Shown in pieces: positions 1 through 7,855 of a stretch of 64,000 nucleotides of DNA. The translations under genes and the position numbers were made by a program. Under the pieces are notes generated by a model, which saw nothing but the letters and a program-made list of their open reading frames with translations, did not search any database and was not told the origin of the DNA. The stretch spans positions 85,695-149,694 of the forward strand of contig NZ_AZDV01000028.1 of NCBI RefSeq assembly GCF_001434835.1, read 5' to 3'. Origin of the DNA: Levilactobacillus acidifarinae DSM 19394 = JCM 15949 (GTDB taxonomy: Bacteria > Bacillota > Bacilli > Lactobacillales > Lactobacillaceae). Positions within the stretch are counted from its first letter, which is position 1. The number at the start of each line of letters is the position of its first letter.

Positions 1-450
1 TTCGTTATTCACCGCCATGGTGGACACCAGGATCGTGGTCGGTCGAATGGCGGCCCGTAAGTCGTCAGCGGAGACCCGCCCGTTCGCGTCCACCGGTAAA
101 TAAGTCACTTCAAAGCCCAGCTGTTTCAACTGTTCCATGGAGTTGTGCACGGCGGGATGTTCGACCGCCGTGGTGATCAGGTGGTTCCCAAATTCACGTT
201 TGGCCATCGCGGTGCCCTTGATGGCCCAATTATCGCCTTCGGTGCCCCCACTCGTGAACAAGATTTCACTCAGTTTGGCCCCGATTAGATCGGCAATCTG
301 TTGACGCGATTGTTCGAGGAGGTTAAAGGCCTGTTCCCCAAAGTTGTGCAAACTAGACGGGTTCCCCCAGTAGTTGGCACTGACCTTGGCATAGGTATCG
401 ACAACCTCCGGCGCGGCCTTGGTGGTCGCACTGTTATCAAAATAAATCAT
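1..450 (-). CDS. iscS: Cysteine desulfurase (IscS/NifS-like), 3' end cut by window edge
   Basis: This is the first 150 codons of a class V aminotransferase-fold, PLP-dependent cysteine desulfurase, which takes sulfur from cysteine for thiolated tRNA and Fe-S or cofactor synthesis. The translation begins MIYFDNSATTK, the usual N-terminus of the family, followed by GNPSSLH near residue 29, the TSGGTEGDN phosphate-binding segment near residue 67 and the EHPAV segment containing the PLP-stacking histidine near residue 95. The ATG at 448-450 is preceded by AGAGGG. The catalytic cysteine and the PLP lysine lie outside the window. In related Firmicutes this gene sits between ezrA and thiI, and ezrA is indeed just upstream here. 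NifS-type paralogues cannot be excluded from this fragment. Confidence 0.93.
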   Translation of the reverse strand, partial: MIYFDNSATTKAAPEVVDTYAKVSANYWGNPSSLHNFGEQAFNLLEQSRQQIADLIGAKLSEILFTSGGTEGDNWAIKGTAMAKREFGNHLITTAVEHPAVHNSMEQLKQLGFEVTYLPVDANGRVSADDLRAAIRPTTILVSTMAVNNE

Positions 451-552
451 GCTGAACCCTCTTATCTTTTTCTATTGGTTCGACTCCGATAGAAATTCTC
501 ACTTATTATAAACACATTCTGAAAATCCCACAAGCCTTGCGCCGCGACTCCC

Positions 553-600
553 AACAAAAAACGCTAATTTTTCGTAAGTTAACTCGCGAAAATTAGCGTT
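553..600 (-). terminator. Rho-independent terminator after ezrA
   Basis: Inverted arms AACGCTAATTTT (560-571) and AAAATTAGCGTT (589-600) flank a 17-base loop. Read on the minus strand the hairpin follows the ezrA stop by 6 bases and is followed by TTTTTGTTG. It separates ezrA from the cysteine desulfurase gene. Confidence 0.85.
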
Positions 601-606
601 GCGGTT

Positions 607-2340
607 TTATTTTGATTGGTCGTCTGGTTGCGGTTTCGGCTTACCCTTACGTTGGTAATACGCATCCTCTAACCGTTTATACGAGCCCGGTTCGACCTGG
701 TCCAAGACCGTGGCAATCGTTTCTAGGGCCTTTGCATACTGGTGGTCCTGTTCGAATAACTGCTTAGCCTGTTGACTCGCTTGTGCCACATCGGCGTGGC
801 TGGCCTGATAGCGGTTGGCGTATTGCAGGAGTTGTTCCGCCAATTCGGCACTATCCAACAAGTCGTCGGTCTTTTCGCCCAACGTATCCAAGTCCGTTTG
901 GATGATCAATAACTGCTTGGTAATTTTTTCCATGTCGATCTGCGGTTGGTCCATGTCCGTGGCCAATTGTTCAACCTCGTCACGCACCACGAAGAAGTAG
1001 TCCAGGTAATCCTGCGGTACCCCCGGTAAATTCAAGTTTTCGACCTGTCGCCGTAAACTATGTAATTTAAAATCAAATTGGCGTAACGTCTCACGGGCCT
1101 GCCGTTCTTCGTCGGCCAACCCCGCCACGCTCTTTAAAATCTGGGTCTGCTGTTCTTCAATCTGTTTTAGATCTTTTTCCTGTTGTTCTTGGTGAGTCAG
1201 CACCTCTGAGAAGGTCGCCGACTTGCCCGTCAGGTCCTGCACGTCCCGTTGATAAATCCCATCGATGGCCCGCAACTGTTCGTTGAGTTCGCGCGTGGTT
1301 TCTAATTCCTGGTGGTCTAGCGTGTAGTTTTGGCTCAACCGGTCTAACTCGGTCAGCAGGCTTTGGTTTTGGTTCTGGGCGTGCGCGATAAACCGCGCCA
1401 CGTTGTCCAAGTTTTCTTCGACCGGTTTCTTGGCGTCAATTTCGGTCTGCATCCGCGTGTATAACTGATCAATCTGATCGGCAATACGTTCGTTGACGAC
1501 CTTGGCGTCGGCGGGCCGCAAGTCGGCTAGCGTCGCCAGATTACCGCTGACTTGGTCGGCAACCTTTTGAATCAACCCCGGAATATCCGTGTCCCCAAAG
1601 CGATAATGTTGGGCCGTCAATTGCTCGTAACCGGTCTTCAATTCGCTAATTTGATCGGGATAAATCGCCGTTAGATCCTTATACAAAGGTGGGATGGCCT
1701 TGATCAGGTCTTCTAGTGACGCCGTATCTTCCTTCAATTGAGTCAACACGTCGGTGGCCCGCTCGTGGTCCCCCGTCTGGGTCAGCTTGGTGAAGGTATC
1801 AAAGTTGTCTTCTAATTCGCTGAGTCGTTCCTCGAGGCCGTCGATGCTGGGCCCAAAGGCAAAGTTTTTAGCTAATAACGTTTTGCGGAGGTCTTGGTAT
1901 TTCTGCTCTAGGTCGTGGACGGCCTGACGGTGCTGTTTATCAATCTCCTGTAGCTCCGCTAACTTGGCCTGAACGGTCTGCACCAGCTCATCGGTCTGGT
2001 TGACCAGGATGGTCACCTTGGCCAAATTCTGTCGGAGCTGAACCAAGTTCATCCCCCGTGAGGCGTCCTTGATGGCTTTTAACTGGGTGTCAATGCGGGG
2101 GAACCGTTCCTTGGTAATGTCGGCATAGTCGTTTTGTAACGTTTCGAACCGTTCGAGAGATTGGCCGGTCAGACTTAATTGCCCCACCAACTTCACTTCG
2201 TCCGCTAAGGGAATGGCGACTAGCGACGCCTTCTTATCCGCCAAAACTGCGACTTGGCGGCGAATCCGTTGTTGATACGCGAGAATGCCCACATAGACGA
2301 TAATCGCAAGTATGACGATTCCAATTAGCACCACTACCAT
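607..2340 (-). CDS. ezrA: EzrA, septation ring formation regulator
   Basis: EzrA is a membrane-anchored regulator of FtsZ-ring placement in Firmicutes. The protein has one N-terminal membrane segment (VVVLIGIVILAIIVYVGIL) followed by more than 500 residues of charged, Gln/Leu/Glu-rich coiled coil, the expected spectrin-like topology. Length (577 residues) is normal for the family. I prefer the ATG at 2340 because GGATGGGG lies 6 bases upstream and the membrane segment then starts at once; an ATG four codons earlier (2352) has its purine stretch too close. A perfect TATAAT with an extended TG lies upstream. The gene is divergent from msrC and close to rpsD, as in B. subtilis. The C-terminus ends in a charged KGKPKPQPDDQSK tail. 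Confidence 0.96.
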   Translation of the reverse strand: MVVVLIGIVILAIIVYVGILAYQQRIRRQVAVLADKKASLVAIPLADEVKLVGQLSLTGQSLERFETLQNDYADITKERFPRIDTQLKAIKDASRGMNLVQLRQNLAKVTILVNQTDELVQTVQAKLAELQEIDKQHRQAVHDLEQKYQDLRKTLLAKNFAFGPSIDGLEERLSELEDNFDTFTKLTQTGDHERATDVLTQLKEDTASLEDLIKAIPPLYKDLTAIYPDQISELKTGYEQLTAQHYRFGDTDIPGLIQKVADQVSGNLATLADLRPADAKVVNERIADQIDQLYTRMQTEIDAKKPVEENLDNVARFIAHAQNQNQSLLTELDRLSQNYTLDHQELETTRELNEQLRAIDGIYQRDVQDLTGKSATFSEVLTHQEQQEKDLKQIEEQQTQILKSVAGLADEERQARETLRQFDFKLHSLRRQVENLNLPGVPQDYLDYFFVVRDEVEQLATDMDQPQIDMEKITKQLLIIQTDLDTLGEKTDDLLDSAELAEQLLQYANRYQASHADVAQASQQAKQLFEQDHQYAKALETIATVLDQVEPGSYKRLEDAYYQRKGKPKPQPDDQSK

Positions 2341-2425
2341 GATTGACCCCATCCTTCATCCACATTTAACCGGTTTAACGAGTTGCAAAACCACTCGGTT
2401 CATTTTACAATTTAATCTAATTTCG

Positions 2426-2434
2426 ATTATAGCA
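2426..2434 (-). promoter_or_regulatory. Extended -10 promoter of ezrA
   Basis: The minus strand reads TGCTATAAT here, a consensus -10 with the extended TG. No good -35 is visible 16-18 bases upstream, which fits an extended -10 promoter. The predicted start lies about 80 bases before the ezrA ATG. Confidence 0.6.
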
Positions 2435-2523
2435 TAAGTCCCGCGTGGGCTTCACTAGGTTTTGCGATTCTATCAGCATTTTCTACCTATTTAATTACTG
2501 AACTGACCACTGGAGGTTTTCAT

Positions 2524-2994
2524 ATGGCACAACCAATCAACCCTTTAATCACTGAACAATTAGACGCCTTGCTTCACGGGGAGACCAGCCTCACGGCCAA
2601 CTTAGCCAACGCTTCGGCTCTATTGATGCAGACCATTCCGACCATCAACTGGGCCGGCTTCTACCAGTACCAACCAACTACCGACGACCTGATTTTAGGG
2701 CCCTTTCAGGGGAACGTTGCCTGCATGCATATCGAAAATCATCACGGTGTGTGTGGGACGGCCCTCGCGACCCAAACCACGCAACGCATCGCCGACGTCC
2801 ACACCTTTGCCGGTCACATCGCCTGCGACTCGGCCAGTAACGCCGAACTGGTCGTCCCATTGACCTTAGCTAACGGGACTCTGCTCGGCGTCATGGATAT
2901 CGATTCGCCGGAAAAGGACCGGTTCTCGGCCGCCGACCAGGTCGTCCTAGAGGAATTTGCCCGAGTTTTGCTCACACATATTGACAAGGCCTAG
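2524..2994 (+). CDS. msrC: Free methionine-(R)-sulfoxide reductase, GAF-domain (fRMsr)
   Basis: A 156-residue single-GAF protein of the YtsP/MsrC family, which reduces free methionine-R-sulfoxide using cysteines. The three conserved cysteines are visible: C67 in VACMHI, C77 in GVCGTA and C101 in HIACDSASN. The ACDSASNAELVVPL block is diagnostic. The ATG follows GGAGG by 7 bases. The gene reads towards rpsD, and the rpsD -35 hexamer overlaps its last codons, so the two genes are tightly packed although rpsD has its own promoter. In B. subtilis the homologue ytsP also lies next to rpsD. Substrate assignment is from family knowledge. Confidence 0.93.
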   Translation: MAQPINPLITEQLDALLHGETSLTANLANASALLMQTIPTINWAGFYQYQPTTDDLILGPFQGNVACMHIENHHGVCGTALATQTTQRIADVHTFAGHIACDSASNAELVVPLTLANGTLLGVMDIDSPEKDRFSAADQVVLEEFARVLLTHIDKA

Positions 2995-3010
2995 GGTTTC
3001 CGGTTATACT
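2981..3010 (+). promoter_or_regulatory. rpsD promoter
   Basis: TTGACA at 2981-2986 and TATACT at 3005-3010 are separated by 18 bases. The -35 lies within the last codons of msrC. Predicted transcription start is near 3017, giving a leader of about 170 bases. Confidence 0.8.
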
Positions 3011-3016
3011 GGTCGT

Positions 3017-3185
3017 CGTGTAAAATAATGCAGCAATGGGTGGTAAGCTCGTCAACAGATCATTGCGTTAAGCTCAAGAAGTAACCTGCGGCTGCAAGGG
3101 TGAAACTTGCAAAATGATCTGCACGAATACTAAACCCATAAATCGTTATTTTACTCCAAATAATATTTATTGGAGGATTCAAGTT
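3017..3185 (+). ncRNA. Folded rpsD 5' leader, probable S4 autoregulatory site
   Basis: The long leader contains a perfect 8-bp long-range helix, AGATCATT (3057-3064) with AATGATCT (3113-3120). Inside it sits a hairpin GCAAG (3094-3098) with CTTGC (3106-3110). Further partial complementarity upstream (GCAAT near 3042 with ATTGC near 3062) could form a pseudoknot. Firmicute rpsD genes are known to be repressed by S4 binding such leaders. The assignment rests on position and fold, not on a covariance search. Confidence 0.55.
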
Positions 3186-3791
3186 ATGTCACGTTATACT
3201 GGCCCAAGTTGGCGTATTTCCCGTCGTTTAGGGGTTTCCCTTTCCGGCACTGGTAAAGAATTAGCACGGCGTCCTTACGCCCCTGGTGATCACGGTCAAG
3301 GCCGTCGCCAAAAGCTTTCCGAATACGGAACGCAATTACGCGAAAAGCAAAAGCTGCGGTTCACCTACGGCTTAACGGAACGTCAATTCTACAACTTGTT
3401 CAAGCGCGCTGGTAAGATCAAGGAAGGTACCCACGGGACCAACTTCATGATCTTGCTCGAACGTCGTCTGGACAACGTGGTTTACCGTTTAGGTTTGGCA
3501 ACGACTCGTCGTCAAGCTCGTCAATTGGTTAACCATGGTCACATCACCGTTGATGGCAAGCGTGTGGACATTCCTTCATACGAAGTCAAGGTTGGCCAAG
3601 TGGTCAGCGTTCGCGAAAAGTCCAAGGACTTAGTTGTGATCAAGGGTGCCGTTGAAGCCGTTGTGGGTCGTCCACAATACGTTGACTTCGACGCTGACAA
3701 GTTGGAAGGTTCATTGACTCGTCTTCCTCAACGTGAAGAACTCGATGCTGAACTCGACGACTCCTTAATCGTTGAATACTACAACCGTTAA
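3186..3791 (+). CDS. rpsD: 30S ribosomal protein S4
   Basis: S4 nucleates 30S assembly by binding the 5' domain of 16S rRNA and usually also represses its own synthesis. The product [16 protein letters not shown]... is 201 residues, with the N-terminal rRNA-binding region and the S4 RNA-binding domain ([20 protein letters not shown], about residues 92-111). The start is the ATG at 3186, preceded by GGAGG at the right distance; an in-frame ATG 24 codons earlier lies inside the folded leader and is not a good start. The gene is monocistronic, with its own promoter and terminator. Zinc-binding cysteines of the C+ S4 type are absent, so this is the zinc-free form. Confidence 0.98.
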   Translation: MSRYTGPSWRISRRLGVSLSGTGKELARRPYAPGDHGQGRRQKLSEYGTQLREKQKLRFTYGLTERQFYNLFKRAGKIKEGTHGTNFMILLERRLDNVVYRLGLATTRRQARQLVNHGHITVDGKRVDIPSYEVKVGQVVSVREKSKDLVVIKGAVEAVVGRPQYVDFDADKLEGSLTRLPQREELDAELDDSLIVEYYNR

Positions 3792-3810
3792 GATTTAGGT
3801 CTTCGGTTAT

Positions 3811-3845
3811 CAAAAAAGCTTCTGCCATTGGCAGAGGCTTTTTTG
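3811..3845 (+). terminator. rpsD terminator
   Basis: AAAAAAGC(T)TCTGCC pairs with GGCAGAGGCTTTTTT around an ATT loop, ending in a six-base T-run. It also closes off the convergent DUF1054 gene, so it may work in both directions. Confidence 0.9.
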
Positions 3846-3848
3846 TCG

Positions 3849-4454
3849 TTACGCGGTCCCACCGATTAGTTCCCGGTAGACCGGGATTAGCGCCGCAATC
3901 GTCGTTTGAATGGTGGCCAATTGTGCCGCCGCGTCCCCGGTAAAGAAGGCACTCCCCTGGTCAAACGTCCGACCAATCAGCCATTCGGCGTGCTTTTGGG
4001 ATTGGGCAGCCGTCAACTGGTCCCACCCGCTCGCGGTTAACGGCCGGTGCACCGTCTTATCCGTATGGTCGTCGGCCCACTCAAAGTTCGCGGGTAAGCC
4101 GGCCACCGTTTGGGGGCTGACCCGGTCGATCACAGTTTGCCGGTCCTGAGCTTCTTGTAAGACCACCAACCAGATGTACAGCTGATCGTCCCACAGGCCA
4201 AATTCAAAGTGGGGCAACATCTTATACCCCCGCTTTGACGTACTCAACGCCACCCAGGTATCCGGCGGCGGATTCTTGGTCCGTCGCCGATGCAACGCCA
4301 GGTGCGGATAAACCGGCACCCCCACCGCTGCTAATTGTGGTTGCAAGGCCGTCACGGTCGCCGTGAATTTAGGATCAATAATGGCCCGAATCTTGGCCAA
4401 GCGGCCGGGCAACGTGACGTCGTCAAACACCGCAAAATCACTATCTTGATACAC
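3849..4454 (-). CDS. DUF1054 / UPF0637 (YktB-like) protein
   Basis: A conserved Firmicute protein of unknown function. The block HFEFGLWDDQLYIWLVVLQE is typical of the UPF0637 family, and the N-terminal pattern xxxDFxxFxDxTLxGRxxxI matches family starts. The best start is the GTG at 4454, preceded by AGGGGG at a spacing of 7, giving 201 residues. The longest frame begins at an ATG 15 codons earlier (4499), but that ATG has no ribosome site. The gene is convergent with rpsD and divergent from the YueI-like gene. Function cannot be inferred from the context. Confidence 0.85.
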   Translation of the reverse strand: MYQDSDFAVFDDVTLPGRLAKIRAIIDPKFTATVTALQPQLAAVGVPVYPHLALHRRRTKNPPPDTWVALSTSKRGYKMLPHFEFGLWDDQLYIWLVVLQEAQDRQTVIDRVSPQTVAGLPANFEWADDHTDKTVHRPLTASGWDQLTAAQSQKHAEWLIGRTFDQGSAFFTGDAAAQLATIQTTIAALIPVYRELIGGTA

Positions 4455-4537
4455 GATTTCACCCCCTAAGTCTTTGCTCACGGTTCGTTTCAATTCCATG
4501 TTATACTAATGCCACTACGTTGAAAAGAGGGATTTAC

Positions 4538-4993
4538 ATGACGGAAAAAAGTTCGATGGAACAGCATCTCGATGCCGCAATGTACGGGACACCGAAGATC
4601 AAACCCGACGAACAGCGACACTACCTGGGCACTTTTAGGGAGCGTGTTTCGCTCGCCATGACCATCGCCGAAGTCGTTGATCACCAGAACTTAGCGGCCT
4701 TCATCACCGAGATCACCGACCACCCCGATTATCAGGTCATCTTAAACGGTCATATCGCCCAAAGCGACCTGGGCCCCTACCTCAAGGTGGCGAGCCAACA
4801 CAACGTAAAATTTACGATTCGTCAAGATACCATTTACGGGTTAGCCGATAGCGACCTGGGCCTGGTGGTGGCCGCCGAGACGGCAATCAACCAATCCCCC
4901 ATTGCATTAGCCAAAAAATACCCGGACGAGGTCGCCCCAACCGTCCAACCGACCAAGAAAACCAGCTGGCTCGGTCACCTCTTAAACCACTAA
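4538..4993 (+). CDS. YueI family protein (DUF1694)
   Basis: A soluble 151-residue protein that resembles the YueI/DUF1694 family. The arrangement xxLDAAMYGTPxIKPDEQRxYLGTFRERVxL near the N-terminus is the most characteristic part. The chosen ATG at 4538 has AGAGGG 7 bases upstream; the in-frame ATG at 4520 has no such site. The gene ends 24 bases before rarA, which has its own ribosome site, so the two are probably co-transcribed. The family has no established function. Confidence 0.8.
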   Translation: MTEKSSMEQHLDAAMYGTPKIKPDEQRHYLGTFRERVSLAMTIAEVVDHQNLAAFITEITDHPDYQVILNGHIAQSDLGPYLKVASQHNVKFTIRQDTIYGLADSDLGLVVAAETAINQSPIALAKKYPDEVAPTVQPTKKTSWLGHLLNH

Positions 4994-5017
4994 GCCTTCA
5001 AAAAAGGAGTTTTTATT

Positions 5018-6301
5018 TTGGCACAACCTTTAGCCTACCGCATGCGACCCCAACGTCTAGAAGACGTGGTCGGGCAGCAGGACTTGGTGGGCCCCGGGAA
5101 GATCATTGCCCGGATGGTCGCCGCTAAGCTCCTGTCGTCCATGATTCTTTACGGGCCGCCCGGCACCGGTAAAACCAGTATCGCCAGTGCCATTGCCGGC
5201 TCCACGAAATACGCTTTTCGCAAACTCAACGCCGCGACCGATTCCAAAAAAGATCTGCAGGTCGTCGCCGAAGAAGCCAAGATGAGCGGCACCGTTATTT
5301 TGTTACTCGACGAAATTCACCGGTTAGACAAAACTAAGCAGGACTTCTTATTGCCCCACCTCGAAAGTGGCCGGATCATCTTGATTGGCGCCACCACCGA
5401 AAACCCGTACTTAAATATCAACCCGGCTATTCGGAGTCGGACCCAGATTTTTGAGGTCCATCCCCTGACCCACGACGACATCTTCACCGCCTTAAAACGA
5501 GCCCTAGTTGATACCGAACGGGGACTGGGACAATTACCCTTAACCGTCGATGAGGCGGCCTTAGACTTCATGGCGGACGCCACTAACGGTGATCTGCGAA
5601 GCGCCCTTAACGGGTTAGAGCTAGCCGCCCAATCCACCCCACCGACCGAGTCGGATCAGCAGATTCACGTGACGTTGCCCGTGGCCGAAGAATGTTTTCA
5701 GCGCAAAGCCCTCGTGGGCGATAAAAACGGTGACGCACATTACGACGTGATTTCGGCCTTTCAAAAGTCGATTCGTGGCAGCGACACTGACGCCGCGTTA
5801 CATTACTTGGCGCAGCTGGTCGCGGCCGGCGACTTACCGTCGATTTGTCGACGACTGATGGTCATCGCCTACGAAGACGTGGGCCTGGCCAACCTGCCCG
5901 CCGCGGCCCGGACCGTTCAAGCGGTTCAGGCCGCTCAACAATTAGGCTTGCCCGAAGGCCGGATTCCGTTAGCCGACGCTGTCATCGAACTGTGTCTGTC
6001 CCCGAAGTCCAATTCTGGGATCAGCGCCATCGACGCCGCGTTGGCCGACGTACAAAACGGGCATAGTGGCATCGTCCCCGACCACCTGAAAGACGCGCAC
6101 TACGCCGGGGCGAAAAAATTAGGTCACGGGACCACGTATAAGTTTCCTCACGACTTTCCTAACGACTGGGTCCAACAACAATATCTACCCGACACCCTAC
6201 GGCACGCGCGGTATTACGACCCCAAGAGTAACGGTAAATTTGAGCAACAATTTGGTGCCCAGTATCAACGACTGCGGCGGGCCAACTATCACGATAATTG
6301 A
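5018..6301 (+). CDS. rarA: Replication-associated recombination protein A (RarA/MgsA), AAA+ ATPase
   Basis: RarA is a clamp-loader-related AAA+ ATPase that acts at stalled replication forks. The 427-residue product shows the N-terminal RPQRLEDVVGQQDLVG segment, Walker A GPPGTGKT (about 46-53), Walker B LLLDEIHR (about 96-103), sensor 1 GATTENP and a C-terminal tetramerisation region with HLKDAHYAGAKKLGHG. It begins with TTG at 5018; AAGGAG lies about 10 bases upstream and no better start exists. Its stop codon overlaps the -35 region of the 6S RNA promoter. In B. subtilis a 6S RNA gene also lies in this neighbourhood. Confidence 0.96.
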   Translation: MAQPLAYRMRPQRLEDVVGQQDLVGPGKIIARMVAAKLLSSMILYGPPGTGKTSIASAIAGSTKYAFRKLNAATDSKKDLQVVAEEAKMSGTVILLLDEIHRLDKTKQDFLLPHLESGRIILIGATTENPYLNINPAIRSRTQIFEVHPLTHDDIFTALKRALVDTERGLGQLPLTVDEAALDFMADATNGDLRSALNGLELAAQSTPPTESDQQIHVTLPVAEECFQRKALVGDKNGDAHYDVISAFQKSIRGSDTDAALHYLAQLVAAGDLPSICRRLMVIAYEDVGLANLPAAARTVQAVQAAQQLGLPEGRIPLADAVIELCLSPKSNSGISAIDAALADVQNGHSGIVPDHLKDAHYAGAKKLGHGTTYKFPHDFPNDWVQQQYLPDTLRHARYYDPKSNGKFEQQFGAQYQRLRRANYHDN

Positions 6302-6326
6302 TATTTAAAAATTTATATGCTAAGAT
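6298..6326 (+). promoter_or_regulatory. Promoter of the 6S RNA gene
   Basis: TTGATA (6298-6303) and TAAGAT (6321-6326) are 17 bases apart and overlap the rarA stop codon. The predicted start, 6331-6334, coincides with the 5' strand of the closing helix of the RNA. Confidence 0.65.
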
Positions 6327-6330
6327 ACAA

Positions 6331-6560
6331 GTGACTCTAAGGTGTACGCGTTGTCTTACTACAAGTTGCCGAACAAGTAATTCTTAAACGGGATCGCCAT
6401 ATGATAGCGTCAATGACAGGCCTTTTCACTTGGTAGTCAGCAACGTTATTTCGCTTTCCCCCCTGCATTGTCATCGCGGGTCAACATGACTGGACAATTA
6501 ACGGCACCACTTAGATCACTAAAGCCTTGTGCTTTGAGGACCATTCCCTTGAATGGCCCT
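6331..6560 (+). ncRNA. ssrS: 6S RNA
   Basis: 6S RNA mimics an open promoter and sequesters sigma-70 RNA polymerase. The ends pair: GTGACTCTAAGGTG (6331-6344) with CACCACTTAGATCAC (6505-6519). The core between them is a long imperfect hairpin of the expected size, with GGCCTTTTCACTTGG in the 3' half resembling the equivalent part of B. subtilis 6S-1. Downstream lie a small hairpin (AAAGC/GCTTT, 6521-6535) and a terminator. Context agrees: 6S genes of lactic acid bacteria often precede a hypothetical gene plus a usp gene, exactly the order here, and the 'Lacto-usp' motif was described in that position. The exact 3' end is uncertain. Confidence 0.8.
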
Positions 6561-6570
6561 TTTCTTTTTG
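6538..6570 (+). terminator. Terminator of 6S RNA
   Basis: AGG(A)CCATTC pairs with GAATGG(C)CCT around a CCTT loop, followed by TTTTCTTTTT. Confidence 0.75.
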
Positions 6571-6705
6571 GGAGTGGGCAAAAAGACGGTTAGCTGGTGA
6601 GCATTAACATTGTAAGCGAAGCCAGCTGCCTTTTGGCGCACGTTCTAACACCAAATATTCGGAGATACAAGCGAGCCTGAGACCTTTGTCTAGACTCTTT
6701 TCTTT
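6571..6705 (+). repeat. Dispersed palindromic-ended repeat, copy 1
   Basis: About 135 bp that closely match 19005-19183. Shared blocks include TTAGCT-GAGCATTAACAT, AGCTGCCTTTT, GCGCACGTT, CACCA-AT-TTCGGAG and AGCCTGAGAC. The outer ends (GAGTGGGCAAAAAG and CCTTTGTCTAGACTC) are roughly complementary, so the unit can fold on itself. There is no coding frame of interest. It lies between the 6S RNA terminator and the ribosome site of the 96-residue membrane protein gene, so it may be transcribed in that gene's leader. Confidence 0.8.
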
Positions 6706-6793
6706 TGCCCGTACGGTGACGCTTGCGTAAACTCGGACGGACTAGTAAACTAGTTTTCAGCTTAGCGTGTCTATTCAAGGAGGAAACGTTCCC

Positions 6794-7084
6794 GTGGCAA
6801 TTACGATATTAATGGTTTGTTACACCCTATTATCTTTTGGTCTTGGCTGGTACTTCTTCAGTCACCGGCAAAAGTCCTTTTTAGTTTTTCATCCCGAAAA
6901 TACGCCGGCCCTCAGCCACGTACTGACGGGAGGCGGCATCGTGCTCATGGTCATCGGCGTGATCTCCGCAATCGCCACCGTCATGAACAACTTCATCTTC
7001 ATTTCCATGATCCTCTTGGTCGGGGTCGTTGCCATCATCAGCCTGCAGTTGATTCTGGTACATTGGTTCCCCAAGGGGGAGTAA
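6794..7084 (+). CDS. Small membrane protein of unknown function (usp-linked)
   Basis: A 96-residue protein with three predicted membrane segments: about 4-23 (ILMVCYTLLSFGLGWYFF), about 44-63 (GIVLMVIGVISAIATVMN) and about 66-90 (FIFISMILLVGVVAIISLQLIL), ending HWFPKGE. The start is GTG at 6794, since AAGGAGG lies 10 bases upstream. It resembles short three-helix DUF3784-type proteins, but I cannot assign a family. It precedes usp by 96 bases; a hypothetical gene followed by usp behind 6S RNA is a recurring arrangement in lactic acid bacteria. Confidence 0.78.
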   Translation: MAITILMVCYTLLSFGLGWYFFSHRQKSFLVFHPENTPALSHVLTGGGIVLMVIGVISAIATVMNNFIFISMILLVGVVAIISLQLILVHWFPKGE

Positions 7085-7180
7085 CCGGTTACAAATTTTC
7101 CCTCTTTTTTGCCATTTTACTTTTTATTTCAGGACAAATAACGTATCATGAAAGTATCAAGTAATGAGAGGTGAATATAT

Positions 7181-7657
7181 ATGTTACAACAATACAAGCA
7201 CATTTTAGTCCCCGTTGATGGTTCTTACGAAGCCGAATTAGCCTTCAAGAAAGCCGTTGCCGTGGCTAAGCGTAACGATGCTGATTTACATCTCGTTCAC
7301 GTTGTCGATACCCGCGCTTTTCAAAATATCTCGAGCTTCGATACCAGTATGGTGGAACAAGTGACCGAGACGGCGAAAAAGACGTTAGACAAGTACGTTG
7401 CGGATGCCAAAGCCGATGGTCTGGAAAAGATTGACTACGCCATCGAATACGGGGCACCCAAGACGATTATTGCCCGTGACGTTCCCCGGGATAACGATAC
7501 CGACCTCATTATGATTGGGGCGACCGGGCTTAACGCGGTCGAACGACTCTTAATCGGGTCCGTCACGGAATACGTGACGCGGACCGCCATCTGCGACGTG
7601 ATTGTGGTTCGGACGGATCTCAACAACAAGCCCGCCAAGGCCACTTCACAAAACTAA
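7181..7657 (+). CDS. Universal stress protein, UspA family
   Basis: A single Usp domain of 158 residues. The N-terminal beta strand HILVPVDGSYEAELAF and the C-terminal ATP-binding pattern GATGLNAVERLLIGSVTEYV (G-2x-G-9x-GS) are intact, so this is the nucleotide-binding type. It starts with MLQQYKHILVPVDGS after GAGAGGTGA. Lactobacilli carry several such proteins; the physiological role is not readable from sequence. It has its own strong terminator. Confidence 0.95.
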   Translation: MLQQYKHILVPVDGSYEAELAFKKAVAVAKRNDADLHLVHVVDTRAFQNISSFDTSMVEQVTETAKKTLDKYVADAKADGLEKIDYAIEYGAPKTIIARDVPRDNDTDLIMIGATGLNAVERLLIGSVTEYVTRTAICDVIVVRTDLNNKPAKATSQN

Positions 7658-7670
7658 CCAGCCATTATTC

Positions 7671-7706
7671 AACCGGTTTAGGGAAAATCCCTAAACCGGT
7701 TTTTTG
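7671..7706 (+). terminator. usp terminator
   Basis: AACCGGTTTAGGG pairs perfectly with CCCTAAACCGGTT around AAAAT, followed by a T-run. Confidence 0.92.
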
Positions 7707-7777
7707 TTGGTTTCGCTGCCGCCACGCTCCCTTCGAGCAGCCGGTAACCGCCAACCAAGTTTAAACCCAATACATAA

Positions 7778-7810
7778 TGAGGGACTTCACAATTTTCGTG
7801 AAGTCCCTCA
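7778..7810 (-). terminator. Hairpin after the XRE/TPR regulator gene
   Basis: TGAGGGACTTCAC and GTGAAGTCCCTCA form a perfect 13-bp inverted repeat with a 7-base loop. It lies 46 bases beyond the stop of the minus-strand regulator. The T-run is weak on either strand, so termination is inferred from the stem and the position. Confidence 0.6.
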
Positions 7811-7855
7811 ATTGACCAGTTATTCTAGTTATTAGTTAGACGGTGATGCCCCAAC

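Noticed and set aside
301-492. 63-codon plus-strand frame
   Set aside because: It is antisense to the cysteine desulfurase gene, which has a full family signature on the other strand.
3114-3185. 24-codon N-terminal extension of rpsD
   Set aside because: It lies in the folded leader, lacks a ribosome site and is absent from S4 family N-termini.
6590-6778. 62-codon minus-strand frame
   Set aside because: It falls inside the repeat, has no ribosome site and has a biased, non-protein-like composition.
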